Source of the DNA: Planctomycetota bacterium
GTDB taxonomy: Bacteria; Planctomycetota; Phycisphaerae; Phycisphaerales; UBA1924
Direction of reading: 5' to 3'
DNA length: 45,075 nucleotides
Assembly: GCA_023432465.1 (NCBI GenBank)
Contig: JAEYUO010000077.1
Span: forward strand, 1 to 45,075
Shown here in pieces: positions 1 through 8,061 of this stretch. How positions within the stretch are numbered: the stretch's first letter is position 1; each line of letters starts with the position of its first letter. The translations under genes were made by a program, and so were the position numbers. A model generated the notes under the pieces. The model saw only the letters and a list, made by a program, of their open reading frames with translations, had not been told where the DNA came from and did no database searches.

Positions 1-22
1 GATTTTGGATTGTGGATTGCGG
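1..22. repeat. TTTTGGA-type repeat, inverted relative to 177-230
   Basis: The window opens with GATTTTGGATT followed by GGATTGCGG-like units that decay into GGAGTGCGG and GGAATGCGG. GATTTTGGATT is the reverse complement of the AATCCAAAATC units at 177-230, so the two blocks form a long-range inverted pair around about 150 bp with no convincing gene. The left edge of the window cuts this block. Confidence 0.55.
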
Positions 23-176
23 AGTGCGGTGTGGAATGCGGATCGGGATCCCGGATGGGGCGGTGGTGCGAGGGCGGCGGGCAAGATGGCAAGTCGGCAC
101 TTCCCGTGACGGCGGGGTCTTGACGCCTTGGGCGCACGAGCGAGCGGGTGCGAGCCGGTCCGACTCCGATTTCGGC

Positions 177-230
177 AATCCAAAATCCGCAATCCAAAAT
201 CCAAAATCCCCACGATCCAAAATCCAAAAA
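177..230. repeat. AATCCAAAATCC short tandem repeats
   Basis: Four to five imperfect copies of (A)ATCCAAAA occur here, interrupted by CCGC and CCCACG. The last copy runs straight into a GC-rich hairpin. The block is AT-rich in a GC-rich genome and carries no plausible gene. It resembles dispersed intergenic short-repeat arrays, but the genome-wide copy number cannot be seen from this window. Confidence 0.7.
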
Positions 231-249
231 CCCCGGATCGCTCCGGGGC
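226..249 (-). terminator. Rho-independent terminator of the DUF481 gene
   Basis: Read on the minus strand, a 7-bp perfect stem (CCCCGGA / TCCGGGG, loop GCGA) is followed directly by TTTTT. It lies about 33 nt beyond the stop codon of the minus-strand DUF481 gene. The T-run is supplied by the edge of the AATCCAAAA repeat block. This is the only textbook intrinsic terminator seen in the window. Confidence 0.75.
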
Positions 250-281
250 TTTGACACACATCACGATCTCTCACCATCGAC

Positions 282-1217
282 TCAGAACTTCCACCCGACC
301 GTCGCGAAGTACGTCAGGTCGTTGCGGTTGCGGTCCGCGCCGGGGGTCGAGTCGTACCGGTCCTCCGCGCCGACCTTGAACACCATGCCCGTGTCCGCAT
401 CGAGCAGGAACTCCAGCCCCGTTGCGCCCACCAGCCGATACTCCGGGAAGTCCAGCATGCTCCAGTACGAGTCGAACGTGAAGAAGAACTTCGCCGCATC
501 GTTGAACTTGTGCGTGAAGTCGAAGCCCAGGTTCAGCTCCGGGATCCACCGGTTGTCCGAGCCGCCGATCTCCCGCGTCACCGCGATACCGGCCCGCGGC
601 AGCAGCAGCGTCGTGTCGTTGTCGATCAGCGCGTACCCCACACCCACCACGCCCGTCACGCGCCAGTCATAGTCCTGGAAGTAGTCGTACTGCGCCTCGC
701 CCCGCGCGTACAGCCGCCACCGGCTGTCCCCCAGCTTCCAGTCGTTGCGGATGAACGCGTCGAACCGGTCCTGCGACTTGCTCCCGTCATCCTCGGCGTA
801 CAGGTACGCGAGCCCGAACGAGGTCGCGACCTTCGAGGTCTCGCGGTTGCCGCCGAACGCCGCGCGTGCGCCCAGACGCTCGGTGTTCCCCGTTGCGCCC
901 GTCACACCCGCATCCACGAAGAACGACCACCCCTCGAAGAACGACTCCGGGTCCGGGGCCTCGGGCGGGTTGGCGTGCGCCACTTCCTTCACCTGCCCGC
1001 GCGCAAACGTCGTCCGGCCCATCACCGGGTGATCGATCACCACGTTCTGCTCATCCGATGACACCAGCGTGCCCGTCAGCACCTCGCCGGTCGTCAGCGT
1101 CACCTTGCTCTCGGTCCCGGGCTCCGGATCGACCAGGGTGTTGAAGTTCATCTCGCCCATCGCAGCGCTTGCCGCCGCGGCCAGTCCGAGCGCGGCCAGT
1201 GTCCATCGAGTCTTCAC
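282..1217 (-). CDS. DUF481 family outer-membrane-type protein
   Basis: The product is 311 aa. It has an N-terminal signal peptide (TRWTLAALGLAAAASAAMG), then a short beta-rich segment of about 60 residues (VTLTTGEVLTGTL), then repeated amphipathic strands with many aromatic residues. It ends in WKF, a C-terminal phenylalanine typical of outer-membrane beta barrels. These are features of DUF481 proteins, which are predicted porin-like or salt-stress-associated outer-membrane proteins of unknown substrate. The GTG start at 1217 is chosen because AAGGAGG lies 6 nt upstream (1224-1230) and a signal peptide follows at once. The reading frame stays open upstream to 1994 but has no coding character there. 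The gene is monocistronic, with its own terminator at 226-249, and is divergent from the ABC-F gene. The family call is good; the function is unknown. Confidence 0.85.
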   Translation of the reverse strand: MKTRWTLAALGLAAAASAAMGEMNFNTLVDPEPGTESKVTLTTGEVLTGTLVSSDEQNVVIDHPVMGRTTFARGQVKEVAHANPPEAPDPESFFEGWSFFVDAGVTGATGNTERLGARAAFGGNRETSKVATSFGLAYLYAEDDGSKSQDRFDAFIRNDWKLGDSRWRLYARGEAQYDYFQDYDWRVTGVVGVGYALIDNDTTLLLPRAGIAVTREIGGSDNRWIPELNLGFDFTHKFNDAAKFFFTFDSYWSMLDFPEYRLVGATGLEFLLDADTGMVFKVGAEDRYDSTPGADRNRNDLTYFATVGWKF

Positions 1218-1544
1218 GCAAAGCCTCCTTCGAGTTGTCGGGTTCTCTTCGGCGAAACAGGGGACCAGCATACCCGGCCCGCCCGGGCCGTGCGGCGGGG
1301 GGCGTGGATGGGGGGAGGATGGGGGGAAGGCGTCAAGTCCCCACTCTCCGTGAGGCCGCCATGTTGATGCCTTGAGGGCGGACCCCCACGATGCGGCGGA
1401 GCGACCGGAACGGTCAATCCGCGCGTTCACGCTGCGCTGCCGGGTGCGTCCGCACATCGCAACCCATGATCCCTTCGAGGATTGCGCACGCTTCCGGGGG
1501 TTCTTCAGGGGAATCGGAGACGGCACGCATAGGATCGCGGCCCT
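1218..1544. other. Divergent intergenic region, DUF481 / ABC-F
   Basis: These 327 bp lie between two divergently transcribed genes. The part near 1280-1340 is strongly G-skewed (runs of GGGG around 1300-1330). I see no small gene, RNA or tandem repeat. The recognisable signals are the AAGGAGG ribosome-binding site of the DUF481 gene at 1224-1230 and a TAGGAT -10-like box at 1530-1535 in front of the ABC-F gene. Confidence 0.6.
1530..1535 (+). promoter_or_regulatory. TAGGAT -10 box, 9 nt before the ABC-F start
   Basis: TAGGAT is followed by 9 nt and then the ATG at 1545. No Shine-Dalgarno site lies in those 9 nt, so transcription from this box would give an mRNA starting at or within a few bases of the start codon. 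It is one of twelve such cases in the window. Confidence 0.5.
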
Positions 1545-3605
1545 ATGCCCCTGCTTTCGGCGACCAACATCAAGTACACCATCGGCACGCGTGTCCTGCT
1601 CGATGGCATCTCGTTCTCCGTCGAAGCGGGGGAGCGCGTCGGCCTGGTCGGCCGCAACGGCTGCGGCAAGACCACGTTCATCCGCATGCTCGCCGGTCGG
1701 CAGAAGCCCGATTCGGGCTCCGTCTCGCTGGCCAAGGGGATGCGGCTTGGGTATCTCTCGCAGGACCCCGAGCTCGACCCTGCCAAGACCCTGCAGGAAG
1801 AGGCCGCCTCCGGCTTCGCCGAGATCCTGCGTCTGCACGCCGAGCTCGACCAGGTCTTCCACGACATGGCCGAGCCCGCCAACGCCGACCCCGACAAGCT
1901 CCAGCGTCTGATGGACCGGCAGTCGGAGCTTCAGGAACGCATCGAGTCCATGGGCGGCTACGCGACCGAGCACCGCGTCGAGGCCGTGCTGCACGGGCTG
2001 GGCTTCGTCGATGCGCAGTTCGGCATCCCCGTGTCGGGCCTCTCCGGCGGGCAGAAGGGGCGGCTGGCCCTGGCCAAGCTCCTGCTCGAATCACCGGACA
2101 TCATGCTGCTCGATGAGCCCACCAACCACCTCGACATCGTCGGCCGCGAATGGCTCGAGGAGTATCTCGTCAACGACTACCGCGGCGCGGTCATCATGAT
2201 CAGCCACGACCGGCAGATGCTCGACAACGTCGTCGGCCGGATCGAGGAGATCGACGGCGCGAGGATGATCGACTATCCCGGCAACTACACCGCCTTCCGC
2301 GACATCCGCAAGCAGCGGCTCCTGACGCAGCACCGGGCCTACGAGAACCAGCAGTCCGTCTGGGCCAAGGAAGAGGAGTTCATCCGCCGCTTCCGCGCCG
2401 GGCAGCGCGCCAAGGAGGCCCAGGGCCGGCTGAGCAAGCTCGAACGCCAGAAGGAACTCTTCTCGATCGAACGCCCCGCCGAGATGGGCGCGATGAAGCT
2501 CCGCCTCCCCGAGGCCCCGCGATCGGCGGACCTCGTCGCGGTTGTCCGCGATGCCGCGAAGGTGTATCCCGCACGCCCCGGCGACAGCGGCGCGGAGGAT
2601 GGCGGCAGCGGCGAGCGTGTGCTCTTCCACGACCTCACCGTCACCATCAACCGCGGCGAGCGCTGGGCGATCGTCGGTCCCAACGGCGCGGGCAAGACCA
2701 CCCTCGTCCGCGCCATGCTCGGCGAGCTGCCCCTCACCTCCGGCTCGACGCGCATCGGCGCATCGGTCGTCATCGGCTACTACGCCCAGCTCCCCCCCGG
2801 CGCGGATGATGAGCTGCCGGTGTGGGAGTATCTCCAGCGGCAGATCAAGAACGAGAACCCCGGCCTGGGCTTCAGCGAGCAGCAGGCCCGCGACCTCGCC
2901 GGCGCGTTCCTCTTCGCCGGACGCGAGCAGGACAAGCAGCTCAAGGTCATGAGCGGCGGCGAACGCAGCCGCGCACGCCTGGCCGCGCTCCTCGCCTCCG
3001 CCAAGAACCTGCTCGTGCTCGACGAACCGACCAACCACCTCGACATCCCCTCCGCCGAGCGACTCGAAGAGGCGCTGCGTCAGGATGAAGAGGGCGGCGG
3101 CTTCGGCGGCACGCTCATCCTCATCAGCCACGACCGCGCCCTCATCGATGCCACCTGCGACCACCTGATCGTGCTCGACGGCCACGGCGGGGCGACGATC
3201 TTCAAGGGCAACTACAGCCAGTGGCACGCCAAGCAGCTCGCCGGCGGCCACCAGAAGGCAAGCTGGGCCGAGTCGGATGTGCCCAAGCTCAAGCCCGCCG
3301 CCAAACCGGCCGCCAAACCTGTCCCGCAGCCCGCCTCATCCGCGCAGCGCTCTTCCCGCGGCCAGCAAAGCAGTGGTGGGAGCGGGGGTGGTGGTGGGGG
3401 GCTCTCGTGGATGTCGCAGGACAAGCTCGAGAAAGAGATCGAGAAGGCCAACATCCGCCTGAAGAAGGCCGATGCCGAGCTCGCCCGCGATGAGGTGTAT
3501 CGCGATGCCGAGAAGTGCCGCCAGGCGCTCAGCGAGCGGGATGAGGCCGCGGCCGAGTGCGACCGGCTGGAGCAGGAATGGCTCCGCCGCGCTGACGGAA
3601 CCTGA
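1545..3605 (+). CDS. ABC-F family ATPase (Uup-like, with C-terminal coiled coil)
   Basis: This 686-aa protein has two ABC ATPase domains and no membrane segment. Domain 1 has Walker A GRNGCGKT (about 36-43), signature LSGGQ (about 166) and Walker B LLDEPTNHLD (about 187). Domain 2 has GPNGAGKT (about 378), MSGGERSRARLA (about 469) and LVLDEPTNHLD (about 488). A charged interdomain linker (about 240-330) matches the ABC-F P-site tRNA-interaction motif region. The C-terminus has a Pro/Ala- and Gly-rich stretch (about 580-625) followed by a coiled coil (about 628-686), as in Uup. ABC-F proteins act on ribosomes, rescuing stalled or structured states, or with DNA-repair phenotypes for Uup; the exact subfamily here is inferred. 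The start at 1545 fits conserved N-terminal ABC residues and lies 9 nt after a TAGGAT box. Confidence 0.93.
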   Translation: MPLLSATNIKYTIGTRVLLDGISFSVEAGERVGLVGRNGCGKTTFIRMLAGRQKPDSGSVSLAKGMRLGYLSQDPELDPAKTLQEEAASGFAEILRLHAELDQVFHDMAEPANADPDKLQRLMDRQSELQERIESMGGYATEHRVEAVLHGLGFVDAQFGIPVSGLSGGQKGRLALAKLLLESPDIMLLDEPTNHLDIVGREWLEEYLVNDYRGAVIMISHDRQMLDNVVGRIEEIDGARMIDYPGNYTAFRDIRKQRLLTQHRAYENQQSVWAKEEEFIRRFRAGQRAKEAQGRLSKLERQKELFSIERPAEMGAMKLRLPEAPRSADLVAVVRDAAKVYPARPGDSGAEDGGSGERVLFHDLTVTINRGERWAIVGPNGAGKTTLVRAMLGELPLTSGSTRIGASVVIGYYAQLPPGADDELPVWEYLQRQIKNENPGLGFSEQQARDLAGAFLFAGREQDKQLKVMSGGERSRARLAALLASAKNLLVLDEPTNHLDIPSAERLEEALRQDEEGGGFGGTLILISHDRALIDATCDHLIVLDGHGGATIFKGNYSQWHAKQLAGGHQKASWAESDVPKLKPAAKPAAKPVPQPASSAQRSSRGQQSSGGSGGGGGGLSWMSQDKLEKEIEKANIRLKKADAELARDEVYRDAEKCRQALSERDEAAAECDRLEQEWLRRADGT

Positions 3606-3676
3606 ACGAACCCGCTTTGTGCGCGCAATAACCGGATCCGGACGTTGATCTGGGTGGTCCGCGCGGATCGGATCTG

Positions 3677-3682
3677 TACAAT
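3677..3682 (+). promoter_or_regulatory. TACAAT -10 box for the amidase gene
   Basis: TACAAT is the best -10 match in the 128-bp gap after the ABC-F gene. No good -35 lies 16-18 nt upstream. It would give a leader of about 45 nt before the amidase GTG at 3734. Assignment rests only on sequence and position. Confidence 0.35.
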
Positions 3683-3733
3683 CCCGGCCAAACCGCGGGG
3701 CACGCCGCGGGCGGGTGGAGCAGGCGCAGCACG

Positions 3734-4513
3734 GTGGCCGATGAAAGTGCGATCATGAGTCAAGCGCAGCGTGAGGCATCGCAGGGTGGTGGGGGTGGCA
3801 TCGGCCGTCGTCTGCTGATCGGCCAGGGCTTGGCCCTGGGCGCGCTCTTCCTGGCCGGGTGCAACAAGCGCACGACCGTTGCGCGTCCGCCGCTCCCCGG
3901 CAGCTCCTCGCCCGTCCTCACGACCTACACCCCTCCCGCGCCCGTTGTGACCGAGCCCCCGGTGGTGCAGCCGCCGGACCTCATGGTCATGCCCCGCGCC
4001 TCCTGGACGCGCCACGGCATCGCCAAGCCCAACGAGTGCTTCGGCATGAACGGGGTCACGCGCATCACCGTCCACCACGACGGCATGGCCCCGGTCGCGC
4101 TCCGCGGCCAGTCCGATGCGGCTCGGCGCATCGAGTCGATCCGCTCCTCCCACGTCAACGCCCGCGGCTTCGCGGACATCGGGTATCACTACGTCATCGA
4201 TCCCACCGGCCGCGTGTGGGAAGGCCGGCCGAGCTGGAAGCAGGGCGCGCACGTCAAGGACCAGAACGAGCACAACATCGGCATCCTGGTGCTGGGCAAC
4301 TTCGACCTCCAGCGTCCCACGCCCCAGGCCCTGGCCTCGCTGGACTCGTTCCTGGCGATGCAGATGCAGAAGCACCGCGTCACCATCTCCCGCGTCTACA
4401 CGCACCAGGAGATCGGCGCCTCGGGCTGCCCGGGCCGCAACCTCCAGCAGTACATGGAGCAGACCCGCCGCTCCGGCGGCCGCCTCGCCCTGGCCGCGCG
4501 CCGCATGGGCTGA
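3734..4513 (+). CDS. N-acetylmuramoyl-L-alanine amidase (Amidase_2/PGRP), lipoprotein
   Basis: The product is 259 aa. The N-terminus has a positive region, a hydrophobic stretch and a lipobox LAGC (Cys at about 43 from the GTG start), followed by a Pro/Thr-rich linker. The catalytic domain begins near residue 85 and has the Amidase_2/PGRP zinc set: His in VHHDG, His in YTHQE and Cys in SGCPG, together with GYHYVIDPTGRVWEGR. Enzymes of this family cut the amide bond between N-acetylmuramic acid and L-Ala in peptidoglycan; here the enzyme would be anchored in the cell envelope. The GTG at 3734 opens the frame. The ATG at 3755 is an equally acceptable start and leaves the signal peptide intact; neither has a strong Shine-Dalgarno site. 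The gene abuts the convergent ymdB gene with no gap. Confidence 0.88.
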   Translation: MADESAIMSQAQREASQGGGGGIGRRLLIGQGLALGALFLAGCNKRTTVARPPLPGSSSPVLTTYTPPAPVVTEPPVVQPPDLMVMPRASWTRHGIAKPNECFGMNGVTRITVHHDGMAPVALRGQSDAARRIESIRSSHVNARGFADIGYHYVIDPTGRVWEGRPSWKQGAHVKDQNEHNIGILVLGNFDLQRPTPQALASLDSFLAMQMQKHRVTISRVYTHQEIGASGCPGRNLQQYMEQTRRSGGRLALAARRMG

Positions 4514-5353
4514 TCACTCCGCAGCGAAATCAAACGGCTCGATCCCCTCGGCACGCCGGTGACGCGTGTCGATGCGGACGATCGCGCCCTGCGCGCGGGA
4601 ATCCTCCGAGGCGACATCCAGCGGGGCGGGCAACTGCCGCACCATCGAGTCCAGCGTCGCGGTGATGTCCCGGCCGATCACGCTGCGCTGCGGGCCGCAC
4701 ATCCCCACATCCGTCTGCGCGGCGAGCACGTGATCCAGCAGGCGTGCATCGGCCGTCGCCACGTGCGTGTGCGTGCCCAGCACCGCGACCACCCGCGGCG
4801 CATCGCTGCCCGTCCAGCTCCGCAGGCAGTGCCACGCCACGGCCTGCTTCTCGCTCGTGGCCTCGGCGTGGATCTCGACCAGCACCATCGCATCCTTCTC
4901 GGGGATCGCCGCAAGCTCCCGGTCGATCGCCGCGAACGGGCTGTCGGAGGGCATGGGCATGAAGATCCGCCCCAGCACGGTCAGCACATACACCGGGGGT
5001 GAATCCGCCGGGGCGAGGCGGATGATCCGCTTGCCCGGCGCGGCGGGGGACAGGTTCGCGGGCCGCAGCACCGGCTGCTCGGCATCCTCGATCAGCGGGA
5101 TGATCTGCCGCTCCCTTGCCCAGTGGTCGCCCAGCGTGATCGCATCGATCCCGCCCCACCCGCCCGGCCCCGCGCCCCGGCGCAGCTCGCGGTAGTTGTC
5201 CGGCGACAGCCCGCTCCCGTTGCGGGCGTTCTCCCCGTTGGCGATCACCAGGTGCGCACCGTGCTTCTCGCGCAGCCGCCTCGCCGCGGCGACCGCCGTC
5301 GTGCGTCCGATCGAGCCGACGATGTCGCCGATGAATGCGAGGGTGAGGGGCAT
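4514..5353 (-). CDS. ymdB: YmdB-type metallophosphoesterase (TIGR00282)
   Basis: The 279-aa cytoplasmic protein has the conserved blocks of the YmdB family: FIGDIVG at the N-terminus, VIANGEN (about 36-42), a metal-site LGDH block (about 73), VEIHAEATSEK (about 160) and GTHTHVATAD (about 192). Family members are dinuclear-metal phosphodiesterases, shown in Bacillus to hydrolyse 2',3'-cAMP and to affect biofilm and motility choice. The usual LGNH block reads LGDH here, an Asn-to-Asp change at a predicted metal ligand that may alter metal preference. The start lies 10 nt after the stop of the phosphorylase gene, so it is probably co-transcribed with glgP. No clear Shine-Dalgarno site is seen. 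Confidence 0.88.
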   Translation of the reverse strand: MPLTLAFIGDIVGSIGRTTAVAAARRLREKHGAHLVIANGENARNGSGLSPDNYRELRRGAGPGGWGGIDAITLGDHWARERQIIPLIEDAEQPVLRPANLSPAAPGKRIIRLAPADSPPVYVLTVLGRIFMPMPSDSPFAAIDRELAAIPEKDAMVLVEIHAEATSEKQAVAWHCLRSWTGSDAPRVVAVLGTHTHVATADARLLDHVLAAQTDVGMCGPQRSVIGRDITATLDSMVRQLPAPLDVASEDSRAQGAIVRIDTRHRRAEGIEPFDFAAE

Positions 5354-5363
5354 GATCTTGGTG

Positions 5364-7997
5364 TCAGAGGTGGCCGTGCGTGCCGGGATCGGCCGAAACC
5401 ACGGGGCTGTTGCAGATGAGTCCGGGCACGAACGGCGTGACCAGCAGCGGGTCGCCCGGCAGGATGCGCACCAGCAGGCCGTGATTCTTCGCCGCGGCCC
5501 CTTCGGGCGCGGGGATGCTCGCGGTGTATTGGTATGTCCCGTCGGTCATCGGGTGCTTGCAGGTCATCGCCAATGCCTCGCCGTGCTCGATGCGTCCGGT
5601 GTCGGGCTCGACCCGGCCGTGATACACCTGCACCAGCGCCTCATCGGGCCGCATCGGCCCGAGGCGGACGGTCGCGCCGACCTCCAGCGTCTCGCCGGTG
5701 GGCGTGGGGGCGCAGTCGATCGTCCGCACACGCACACCCGGCCACAGCTTGCGGTACCGGTCCACGTGGTCGGCAAGGTCCCGCGCCGGACGGAGGTCGC
5801 TGGTGGGCTCATCCCCCGCCAGGCGTGCCGCGGCCTGGTGCGCCGGGAAGTAGTACTTCTGCGCATACTCCGCGACCATGCGGTGCGTGCTGAACTCCGG
5901 GGCCATGCGGGCGATGCAGGACTTCATCATCGCCAGCCACTTCCGCGGCAGGCCCGCGGCATCGCGCTCGTAGAAGGCGGGCACCACTTCCGTCTCCAGC
6001 GTGCGGTACAGCGACTCGGCCTCGAACGCCTCGCGGTCCTCATCGGGCGCATCGCTCGGATACGTGCCGCGCTCGGGGATGCGGAAGCCGGCGGAGGCGT
6101 CGAAGCCCTCATCCCACCAGCCGTCGAGGATGGAGCAGTTCAGCACGCCGTTGAGCGCGGCCTTCATGCCGCTCGTGCCCGAGGCCTCCAGCCCGCGGAT
6201 GGGGTTGTTCAGCCAGACATCGCACCCCAGCACCAGCTCGCGGCCGATGTCGATCGCGTAGTCTTCGAGGAAGACGATGCGCCCCTTCGCCGGGCCGTCC
6301 AGCGAGCGCGCAAAGTGCACGATGTCGCGGATCAGGTGCTTGCCCCACGTATCGCCCGGGTGGGCCTTTCCGGCGAACACGAACTGCACCGGCCTCCCGC
6401 CCGCGCCGGTGAGGATCTTCTTCAGCCTCGCCTCATCGCGGAACAGCAGCGTCGCCCGCTTGTAGCCCGCAAACCGCCGGGCAAAGCCGATGGTCAGCGC
6501 ATCGGGATCGAGCGCAGGGGCGATTCCCCCCGTGCGGCCCGCGGCCGACCGCGCGGCGACAAACTTCAGCAGTTGCCCGCGTCCGGCCTTGCGCGCTGCC
6601 CACAACTCGGCATCGGGGAGCTCTGTCGCGCCCGCCCAGGATGCCGGATCCTGCGGGGCGCTGCGCCACCCTGCGCCGAGGTGCTTGTCGTACAGCGGGA
6701 CGTTGTGCGGCGACACCCACGAGTCGGTGTGGATGCCGTTGGTCACGTGCCCGATCGGCACATCGTTCTCCGGCGTCTGCGGCCAGATATCCCGCCACAT
6801 CTTGCGAGAGACCTCGCCGTGCAGGCGTGACACGCCGTTGGCCCAGCGCGAGCAGCGCAGGGCGAGCACGGCCATCGAGAACGCCTCGTTCCGGTTCGCG
6901 ACATCCTCGCGCCCCAGCGCCATCAGCCCCTCGGCATCGAGCCCGTACGACTCGGTCTGGTGAGCGAAGTAGTGCAGCACCAGCCCGGGCGGGAAGCGAT
7001 CGATCCCCGCGGGCACGGGCGTGTGCGTGGTGAAGACGTGCGCTGCGGCCGCCGCCTCGCGGGCCTGATCAAACGTGATGTGGAGCTTGGCGTGATGCTG
7101 CCGCACAGCGCGGATGCGCTCCAGGGCGAGGAACGCCGCGTGCCCCTCGTTCATATGGAAGACCGTCGGGTGTTCCCCGCACGCCGCCAGGGCCCGCACA
7201 CCGCCGATCCCCAGGACAATCTCCTGCTGGATGCGCCGGTTCTGGTCGCCCAGGTACAGGTTCGCCGTGATCTCCCGGTCTTCCGCCGAGTTGGCATCGA
7301 TGTTCGTGTCCAGCAGGTACAGCCGGACCCGTCCCACATCGCTCCGCCAGACGGCGCAGTGCACCTCGCGCCCGGGCATGTGCACGCCGACGGTGAGTTG
7401 GCGACCGCTCTGCGCATCGAGCACGCGCCGCACGGGCTGGCTGGGCGCATCCAGCGGCGGGAAGAGCTCCTGCTGCATCCCCGTGGCATCCAGCGCCTGG
7501 TGGAAGTACCCGTTGCGGTACAGCAGCCCGACTGCGATGAACGGGAGCCCGAGCTGCGAGGCGGACTTGAGATGATCGCCCGCCAGCAGGCCCAGCCCGC
7601 CGGAGTAGATCTGGAAGCACTCCGTCATGCCGAACTCGGCACAGAAGTACGCCGCGAGGAAGCCCCCGCTGGTCGCATCGAGCCCTGCGGAATGGGCGTC
7701 GTACCACGTCGGCGAGGCCAACTCGCGGGCGGACTCATCCGCAACAGCGCGGATCGCTTTCACAAACGCGGCATCCGTCGCCAGCTTCTCAAGGTGCGCA
7801 GCGTCCGCCTGCATCAGCACGCGAACAGGGTTGTGGTCCGTCTGTTCCCACGCCGCGGGGTCGATCCGCGCGAACAGCTCGCGCACCGCCGGCCGCCAGC
7901 TCCAGCGCAGATTCATCGCCAGATCGCCAAGCGGCGAGAGGGGCTCGGGGAGCTTGATCGGGAACCCGGAAAGGACGAGATGCTGCGCGTGTGTCAT
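5364..7997 (-). CDS. glgP: Alpha-glucan (maltodextrin/glycogen) phosphorylase
   Basis: This 877-aa protein belongs to the TIGR02094 type of alpha-glucan phosphorylase (GT35). An N-terminal segment with the ALSPLGDLAMNLRWSW-like block is followed by CAEFGMTE and IYSGGLGLLAGDHLKSAS (active-site cleft), FHMNEGHAAF, and the PLP-binding EASGTSGMKAALNG with the Schiff-base lysine near residue 612. The enzyme releases glucose-1-phosphate from alpha-1,4-glucans. The frame is open to a GTG at 8057, but I prefer the ATG at 7997. It lies 9 nt after a TACCCT box, and the family's conserved N-terminal block starts shortly after it. The gene is downstream of argG and directly upstream of ymdB on the same strand. 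The stretch from about residue 760 to the end matches the accessory C-terminal domain of this subfamily. Confidence 0.93.
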   Translation of the reverse strand: MTHAQHLVLSGFPIKLPEPLSPLGDLAMNLRWSWRPAVRELFARIDPAAWEQTDHNPVRVLMQADAAHLEKLATDAAFVKAIRAVADESARELASPTWYDAHSAGLDATSGGFLAAYFCAEFGMTECFQIYSGGLGLLAGDHLKSASQLGLPFIAVGLLYRNGYFHQALDATGMQQELFPPLDAPSQPVRRVLDAQSGRQLTVGVHMPGREVHCAVWRSDVGRVRLYLLDTNIDANSAEDREITANLYLGDQNRRIQQEIVLGIGGVRALAACGEHPTVFHMNEGHAAFLALERIRAVRQHHAKLHITFDQAREAAAAAHVFTTHTPVPAGIDRFPPGLVLHYFAHQTESYGLDAEGLMALGREDVANRNEAFSMAVLALRCSRWANGVSRLHGEVSRKMWRDIWPQTPENDVPIGHVTNGIHTDSWVSPHNVPLYDKHLGAGWRSAPQDPASWAGATELPDAELWAARKAGRGQLLKFVAARSAAGRTGGIAPALDPDALTIGFARRFAGYKRATLLFRDEARLKKILTGAGGRPVQFVFAGKAHPGDTWGKHLIRDIVHFARSLDGPAKGRIVFLEDYAIDIGRELVLGCDVWLNNPIRGLEASGTSGMKAALNGVLNCSILDGWWDEGFDASAGFRIPERGTYPSDAPDEDREAFEAESLYRTLETEVVPAFYERDAAGLPRKWLAMMKSCIARMAPEFSTHRMVAEYAQKYYFPAHQAAARLAGDEPTSDLRPARDLADHVDRYRKLWPGVRVRTIDCAPTPTGETLEVGATVRLGPMRPDEALVQVYHGRVEPDTGRIEHGEALAMTCKHPMTDGTYQYTASIPAPEGAAAKNHGLLVRILPGDPLLVTPFVPGLICNSPVVSADPGTHGHL

Positions 7998-8006
7998 GCG
8001 GCCGAG

Positions 8007-8012
8007 AGGGTA
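8007..8012 (-). promoter_or_regulatory. TACCCT -10 box, 9 nt before the glgP start
   Basis: On the minus strand TACCCT is followed by 9 nt and the ATG at 7997, with no Shine-Dalgarno site between. It supports the downstream ATG rather than the upstream GTG at 8057, and suggests glgP-ymdB can be transcribed separately from argG. Confidence 0.5.
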
Positions 8013-8061
8013 GGGAGGAACGGGCGGAATGTTGAAACCCTGCGGATGATGCCGCACATCG

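Noticed and set aside
1218..1994. N-terminal extension of the DUF481 frame
   Set aside because: It overlaps the ABC-F gene, lacks coding character, and would bury the signal peptide and the AAGGAGG site inside the protein.
5196..6830. 544-aa open frame antisense to glgP
   Set aside because: The minus strand encodes an unmistakable phosphorylase with its PLP motif; the plus frame is Arg/Gly-rich shadow sequence.
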